A stretch of DNA of 64,000 nt from Diorhabda sublineata (taxonomy: Eukaryota > Arthropoda > Insecta > Coleoptera > Chrysomelidae). This document shows positions 57,710-64,000 of this stretch, piece by piece. Where the stretch lies: positions 32,610,086-32,674,085 of the forward strand of contig NC_079475.1 of NCBI RefSeq assembly GCF_026230105.1, given 5' to 3'. Numbering within the stretch: position 1 is the first letter of the stretch; each line of letters opens with the position of its first letter. The position numbers and the translations under genes are program-made. Under the pieces are notes generated by a model, which did no database searches, was not told where the DNA came from, and saw nothing but the letters and a program-made list of their open reading frames with translations.

Positions 57710-58880
57710 AGAGAGAAATGCATTATTGTCAAAAAATCGTTATGAAAAACTGAAAAACAAACATAAAAATAACTAAATTAAGATTGAAATAAAATAAAAT
57801 TTCAATATACAGAAGAAAAACACAATGAGTGACAAAATTATAGGTAATAGTAATAGGTAATAATTACTATATAAGTCCTTAGCAAAATTAAACCAGTATG
57901 CAGCATGCTCGGAATTGAATTGTATTAAAATAGAAGTCACCTTCCAGTAAATATCCCTCAAATGATTGCGGAATGCGGGAAAAGATGATATCGATTTGAT
58001 TTTGCATTGTAAAATATTGAGCTCTTAACTAATTCTGAACGTGGAGTAGGAAGGTGAAGGTCGTCTTCCTTGTTCCTAAGTGGATACCGCGCAACGATCT
58101 TTCTGAAATTGGATAAGCGTGCTTACGAATTAGACAAATGGATTCAAAGATGAATAAGGAGGGAAGAGTCAGAATTTTTAATCTTTCAAATAAGTTTCGG
58201 CAGTGAGCCCCACTGTTTAGTCCGAGTAAATATCTAACAGCTCTCTTTTGTAGTTTGAAGATTCGCTCAAATTGGGTCGCAACACACGTACCCCAGAAGG
58301 GAAGGGATATATCGTATATGTGACTCAATAAGAGCATAATAAATTGTTAAGGAGATAGATAAGTTCAGTTCTTTGATCTCAGCGCAAAATAGGAGGAACT
58401 TAATGTTTGAGATAAGGCGGCAATATGTAACTTCAAAGAATTGTCTACAACAAGCCCTAAGAATTTGGCAGATTCAACAAAGTCATTGGTGGTGTTATTT
58501 AATAGAAAAGGCTGCAATATATTTTTATATGATAAAACTTTATTTTTAAAAATGTTGAGACACATAAGATTAGAATCGCATCATGATTTAAGGGTGATTG
58601 GGTCACTATATATGGTCCTATAAAGTGCTGTGATGTCAGGGTTGCTCCAAGAGGAACTAGCATCGTCTACGAATAGCCATATTTTACCACTGATGTCTAG
58701 ATAGGTAATGTCGTTGATAAACAGAAGAAATAAAATAGAGCCTAGTACTAAGACTCCACATTCTATTAGCTTGCAAGAAGACATCGTTGTATCAACCCTT
58801 ACAAGCTGATTTCTGTTGGTGGGGTATGACTTAAACCATGCGAGAGGTGTTCCCCTGAAATCTTAGTACTGCAATTTGTT
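57710..58880 (-). pseudogene. CR1/Jockey-like LINE, 5'-truncated
   Basis: The minus strand encodes, in order, FRGTPLAWFKSYPTNRNQLV, LVLGSILFLLFINDITYLDI (RT motif B', normally GVPQGSILGP), the active-site block LFVDDASSS, TTNDFVESAKFLGLVVDNSL (thumb) and FWGTCVATQFERIFKLQKRA with VRYLLGLNS. Several frames are needed, so it is inactive. The 3' end joins a GA/CT microsatellite at 57704-57717, the same tail as the truncated copy near 51868. Confidence 0.8.
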
Positions 58881-58889
58881 AATTAAATT

Positions 58890-59570
58890 ATTTGAGGTTA
58901 CTCATCGGTCATCGGTAAAGGTTCTACACATCCAGTGAATAGTGTAAAACAAATAACATTGTGCCAAGCACCTTTCTGAGGAACTCCTACCTTCAACTTT
59001 CTACATGTATTGCGCTGTGGTATAAACTAAACTTATAAAGTTATATGATTAAGATACTATTTATAAATGAAACAGAAATATAAATGGCAAAATACATTTT
59101 ATTAATGGTATATTTCCTAAAAATTGGAAATCGAGTTATAAAAAACTTTTAGATCGATATATAATATTTTTTCTAATACTTTATCTTCTTTGTGATCAGA
59201 TATTCATATAATTATGTGTAATCAAATAAACAAGGATAAACACACAAAAAAACGTCAAAAATTCAGAATTATTACCTAATCAACAGATAACAAGTGAAGG
59301 ACAACATGTATAAAATTTTACCAATTTCTCGTTAACAAATTAAATACATCTGATTAGATATCAGTGGTATATCCACTTAGAATTAGGTTGAAAATTTAAA
59401 ATATTCTAATTGCGTTCTTATAAGTACATCCACGTATCTAATCCTAACAGCTCAATCAAGTGATTGTTATAGAAAAAAAAAAACATTTAAAATCATTAAA
59501 TTATTTTATAATTTATCTCTTACCAAACATGTCACATTTCAAAAACCCCATATAATCTTTAAAGTGGTCA
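58890..59570. other. No recognised gene
   Basis: AT-rich DNA between two transposon relics. Nothing recognised. Confidence 0.45.
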
Positions 59571-59579
59571 GCTCAACAT

Positions 59580-60480
59580 GTGTATATTTCAACAAATTAT
59601 TGTTTCTACTCTATGACAAAGCTTGGAAGAAAAAAAATTTCGTTTGGAAGTGAACAATTTGTTCTTAGTCAACCCGATAAGGTATCTCAAGAGAGAAACA
59701 AATGTCCTTCATTGCAGGTTGACCTCGGTTTTTCATATGAAAGAGACTTACAAAAACATAAAGTTCCTTCTTAAAAAATTAAATACAGTGAACATGTTTG
59801 GAAAATTTGTGAAGATTTTAATGTCATTGCTCTTTTGCTTGGACTACAGTTTGGTTATAAAAAATAGTCAATACACAAAGAAAGTACGGCCCAAGTGTGG
59901 ATCACTTACTCCAGTGCAGAAAAATGTTAAAAATGATCCTTTAGTGAAACCTTCCGACATACTTTTACTACCGTTGCATATAAATCTCGGCCTGATGAAA
60001 AATTTTGTAAAAGCTATGCCACTAAGATGGCAATGGATTTTTATACCTGAAAAAGAAATCTCCCAAACTCAGCGAAGCAAAAATTAAAGAGAGAATTTAT
60101 TGGTCCACAATTATGGGAATTAATGAAGGATACAAACTTTGAAGAAAAACTGAATGATCTAAAAATAGTAGCCTGGAAATGTTTTGTGAATGAAATAGTC
60201 AATACACACAGAAAGTGTGGACCACTTAAAAGCGGAAAACTACAAAGACTCAATCAATGAGCTTATACTTTCATACAAAGCTTTAGGATATATGTCTTTG
60301 AAAATACATATCCTGCACTCTTATCTGGATTTTTTACCCGAGAATGTGGGTGCTGTGAATTAAGAACAAGGAGAAAGATTTTATTAGGATAGTTCCTTAA
60401 TAGAAAAGCGCTATCAAGGCAAAAAAAGTCCAGAAATACTAGAAGATTACGTGTTAGCGTACTTTTTATAAAAATATATA
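59580..60480 (+). pseudogene. Unclassified transposon ORF, broken
   Basis: The plus strand reads EEKKFRLEVNNLFLVNPIRY and RLTSVFHMKETYKNIKFLLK; then, across frames, LTPVQKNVKNDPLVKPSDIL, LLPLHINLGLMKNFVKAM, KREFIGPQLWELMKDTNFEE, KIHILHSYLDFLPENVGAV and EQGERFY…EKRYQG. The pattern 'PLHIKLGLMK.FVKA … LH.HLD.FPENLG…EEQGERFHQD' recurs in many copies in aphid and beetle genomes in unnamed proteins with transposase-like layout. The superfamily is unknown to me. It contains frameshifts and at least three stops. Confidence 0.55.
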
Positions 60481-60489
60481 TCTTGATGT

Positions 60490-61790
60490 CACAAAGAAAC
60501 CTGATGTGTCAATTTTTTTCCATCGATATATTATTTGGTGGCCATAGTACATTCAAAGTTAATACATTAAATATTTGATCCATTACCGAAATAATTCATA
60601 AAATGCAGCTGTATCACATTCAATCCATCATAAATTATTTCATCTGAATATTCTTGAACATTAATATTTAGCAAAATAATAACTGTTGTTGTATTTACTG
60701 CTTCTTGTATATGAAGTTATATATACATGCTAAACATTTTTAAGAAACTGTAACTGTCCATGGTGAATCACACCACATTTTCCCTGCTTCTTAGAAACTG
60801 ATCGATCTTCTCTCCTTCTCATTTTCTATTTTCCCTCTCCAATTAGCTGTCATCGCCGTTCTAATGTTCTATTCCACTCTTCCTTCTATCTGCATTTTGG
60901 TCTACCTTTTAAACTGTCTACTCGTTATTTTTAATTATATTATCTTCCTTATTCACTGTACTGCTTTCCTAGTTCATTAGTGTTCTTGATTGTTTCATTT
61001 ATTTTCTTTTGGTCATATACAATTCATATTATTCTGTTGGTAAAAAATCTTATTTCCTTTCCTAATTCCATACTTGATGTCCATTCCTGCCTTATTTCTA
61101 TGAATTATCCTGCCCAACAACCCATTTTACTTTTGTACTAAGTTTTTTGTAGCTTTTCATATGAAATTATTCAAAAAAATCCATGTATATTTGCTCAATT
61201 TCCTTAAGTATTGACATTTTAAAATTAAAGTGGGAAAAGAAGACTCCTTTGAAAAATTATGATTATGTTGCATAGAATTATTACAGTTTGTGAAAGACAA
61301 AAGTGTTTAGAAAAATTGTATAAAATGACAGAAAAGTAACCTATAACAATTGTCTATAATTTTTCTGTTTACCTTTTAATCCTAGCTGTCAAATTATTAA
61401 TGTCGAAATTTGTAAAATAACCAGTTCATTAAATTTTATTTTAATTTCGAACAGAGATTATAAGTAATGAATATCAGAATTGATAAATAACTCTAAAAAA
61501 ATATATTTATTTACGTTTTTTTCTACAGAAAATTTTAAAACAATATACTTATTTATGATATGAGTAATGAATATATCCCCTAGTTCTCTTGAAAATTCAG
61601 ATAGAATGATTAAGCATCTGAAAAATTTAGATACTCAATATATGATAATTAGAAAGCATAAAACTGATTACAGATCACAAATATCAATCATAAACTTTTC
61701 AACATTAGCTACTGATGTGGAAGTGGTTTATGTATGTCATCATACAATTTACCTACAGATAAAGAATGTGACCGATATTAACTGAGTCTT
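60490..61790. other. No recognised gene
   Basis: AT-rich. A pyrimidine-rich patch at 60780-60980 may be antisense LINE remains but could not be confirmed. Confidence 0.4.
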
Positions 61791-61801
61791 ATCCTATACT
61801 A

Positions 61802-62059
61802 CAGGGCTTCTTAAACTTTTTTATATAGCGACCCCCTTCAAGCTTAGGAAATTTGAAACGACCCCCTCCTCCATATAATGAAATATATATTAACCGTAGA
61901 TGTAGATGTAATATCGCACTATTTTACAATGTAAATAAAATAAGGATTAAAGAATACGTACCCATTCAATTCATAAATTTTATTTATAATAATTGAAAAG
62001 TATCAGATCTTTGCGACCCTTTTTCAGTAGTCTCGCGACCCACAGTTTAAGAAGCCCTG
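61802..62059. mobile_element. hAT-type MITE with 8-bp target duplication
   Basis: The ends are cagggcttcttaaact (61802) and the inverted agtttaagaagccctg (62044-62059), a 16-base exact match. An identical 8-bp target duplication, ctatacta, lies on both sides (61794-61801 and 62060-62067). The 258-bp length, CAGGG ends and 8-bp duplication define a non-autonomous hAT element. No ORF. Confidence 0.93.
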
Positions 62060-62067
62060 CTATACTA

Positions 62068-63900
62068 GAAAATTGATAAATCATCTTTAATATTCCTAAA
62101 GATTGAAATATATACTTTTTTAGCTGTAATGATTGAATTGAAAATGCATTGTATACTTATGGCACTTGGCATACTGTTAATGAAAGTGACCTCCTGCAAA
62201 CTGGCAGAAGGGATTCAATTACTATAAATTTTAAATGAGTAAATGTTTGGATAAATGAATTATGTGGTTTTACATATGATTTTCACAATATGAAAGACAT
62301 AAAATTGGAAGGGGAACATGCGAAATTAAAATAAATAAAAACTCAAATGAACTTAAGCATAAATTTTGAAGAACAAATTGAAAAAATCTTCATTGTAGGT
62401 TTGGAAAATAATTATTGGAGACACTAAAAAGGGTTATAGTAGTAGATATAAAAAAAATGGTGGATATATTAAATAGCATAAGAAGCTGAAGAAACTCAAC
62501 TACAATAAAAAGAATCATTCATATCCTAACAAAGCATTGTACATCGAGTGCAATGAACTTATAAAAGACAAAAGGGAGGAATTTATATACAAAAAGTGAG
62601 CATGTTGGACTTATTTATTTCACACATGATAAACAATCATATATTTATTATACATACAAGTATAAAGTTGACAAAAATGACAATATCTAAAATGAATAAT
62701 TTTTGCATATGATAAAACATATCCAACTTTATAATTAGTAAAAGATCAGATTTTGTTCAACAGAAAAACATGTTGTGGTTCATAAATGAGGAGCTACATA
62801 ACAATTTTTGATCTTTTTCAATAGAATGATCTTTTCCTTCTATTCCTCCATTGCAGTACCGATAGAACTTGCACCTATGTCTCTTAGATTGCTTTTTTGT
62901 AAATTACTTTAGATTGGAGTGGTTATTCTATTGTATTTCTTCTGGAGAAATGATTTGGCATCCATTATTTAATTGGGTAAATTATTCCAAATAATTGTAC
63001 TTAAATATACCTTTTTCAACGTTGTTAATTTTTATTTTTGTAGTAAATAGGATAATATAAAAGTGATGCTCATAGATACATTATTTGAAGCAAGGTGACC
63101 AATTGTAATCATCTAAATAAACGCAAGGATAACTCTTATAGGTTTTGAATTATTTTAAGTGCAAACATAATTATATACCATTTTTAGAAATGTTCAATTC
63201 ACCACTCATTAAATTTACTAAAAATGGTCAAAGCGCCGATAGACTGCGTTTTAACTGAGTTTTATTAGGAGATGAAGGAATCTAGATACAGCATGTGATT
63301 ATGTTGCATAAGGTAGAAGGATTAAAATAGTTCTAGTGAGTACAAAATGTCCTCGACAACTTTACTCCATTGATTATATTTTTGAGAAAACTGTAAAGCA
63401 TTAGTAAATATAAAATAGGTTTTTGTATTTAAACAAATATAGGTCAAATTTCATTTCAAAAACGTGCTCTTGTCAAGGGTTAACTTCTGAAAAGATAAAA
63501 TTTACAATCTCCATTATTTCTTAAATAGATAAATTAATAAAAACGTATCACCATTACCTTTTGTAATATAACTAAACACTACACAAAAATGCTGTTAAAA
63601 GCATGAAAAATCATAATATCCAAGTTGCTTACAACACATGACACCCAGACAGATGACGTGACGTAGGTATTATTTTCGTTTACAATAAAAAATTGAAACT
63701 CAAAATTGCGAAAAACAGAGACAAACGTTGATATTTTACATTGGGTTAAGAGAGACACATTGATAAAGCTTGATTGTAAACAAATATAATAGTAAGACGA
63801 TTGGCAACAGCTTGACAACTGTCACCTGTACCTCCATATTAGACATTTTTTCGCATTAACACTTCATTATTTTAAATAGAACTCGCAATTTTTCATGTCA
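62068..63900. other. No recognised gene
   Basis: AT-rich. The last 120 bases are a little richer in GC and may be the promoter/5' UTR of the gene starting at 63903. Confidence 0.4.
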
Positions 63901-63902
63901 GT

Positions 63903-64000
63903 ATGGATAATTTAAACAGACCTTCACAGTATGCACTCAAGATACCTCACATAAGCCAATTTAACAACCTATTCGATTTGTATCCTGAACCTACATATTT
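63903..64000 (+). CDS. 5' end of an unrecognised gene, running off the window
   Basis: An ATG at 63903 opens a frame without stop to the window edge: MDNLNRPSQYALKIPHISQF, then NNLFDLYPEPTY. The context cagtATGG is reasonable, and the preceding 120 bases have an unusual mixed composition for this window. The peptide looks coding, but I cannot name the family from 32 residues. It could also be a chance frame. Confidence 0.4.
   Translation, partial: MDNLNRPSQYALKIPHISQFNNLFDLYPEPTY

Noticed and set aside
60780..60980. Pyrimidine-rich patch that might be antisense LINE coding sequence.
   Set aside because: The minus-strand peptides are too short and mixed to assign.
63579..63818. 79-codon minus-strand frame next to the gene start at 63903.
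   Set aside because: Hydrophobic, Cys/Ser-rich composition without motif; more likely promoter-proximal chance frame than a divergent gene.

Overview
The window looks like a piece of an insect nuclear genome. It is AT-rich, has spliced genes with introns from about 46 bp to several kb, and carries dense decayed transposable elements (RTE-, Jockey- and R1-like LINEs, Tc1/mariner, piggyBac, hAT). A beetle is my best guess from the style of the repeats, but that is inference. There are no bacterial-type operons, and I recognised no tRNA, rRNA or CRISPR array.

Four host gene pieces are supported. (1) 745-4803, plus strand: the last three exons of a TRIM9-type E3 ubiquitin ligase (end of the FN3 domain, then SPRY). 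The 5' part lies left of the window. (2) 13028-20519, plus strand: a complete four-exon DHHC palmitoyltransferase of 310 codons in the ZDHHC2/15/20 style, with all splice phases consistent and several unusual substitutions in the cysteine-rich core. (3) 54314-40396, minus strand: a CHES-1-like/FOXN3 forkhead factor in four coding exons, with a possible fifth exon behind a 46-bp intron. (4) 63903-64000, plus strand: the first codons of an unrecognised gene that runs off the right edge.

Most of the rest is transposon debris. 1-700 has a Helitron-like fragment and a LINE/SINE tail. The TRIM9 introns hold a mariner relic and a second DDE fragment. 5571-6597 is a TIR-bounded element with a THAP-like peptide. 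8431-9829 is a Bari/Tc1-like element. The DHHC introns hold three LINE relics and a mariner fragment. 21.6-23.7 kb holds LINE pieces. 24153-24336 is a foldback. 26503-30350 is a nested inverted-repeat composite containing a piggyBac relic and a second unclassified ORF. 32985-36183 is a 3.2-kb element with an intron-containing DDE-like ORF. 36651-38483 is a second piggyBac with matching ends. The forkhead introns hold a gypsy LTR with gag-pro, a DUF4817-type mariner (47372-48620), an RNase H-bearing LINE (50045-51300), a CR1-like LINE tail and an RTE-like LINE. 54.9-56.5 kb is a long-inverted-repeat element, 57.7-58.9 kb a CR1/Jockey-like LINE, 59.6-60.5 kb another unclassified transposon ORF, and 61802-62059 a hAT MITE with a perfect 8-bp target duplication.

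The host genes show no functional linkage to one another; they are separate loci in repeat-rich DNA. The least ordinary items are the composite at 26.5-30.35 kb, the DDE-like element at 33-36.2 kb, the inverted-repeat element at 54.9-56.5 kb and the divergent DHHC enzyme. All family assignments come from reading translations and motifs by eye, without database searches.
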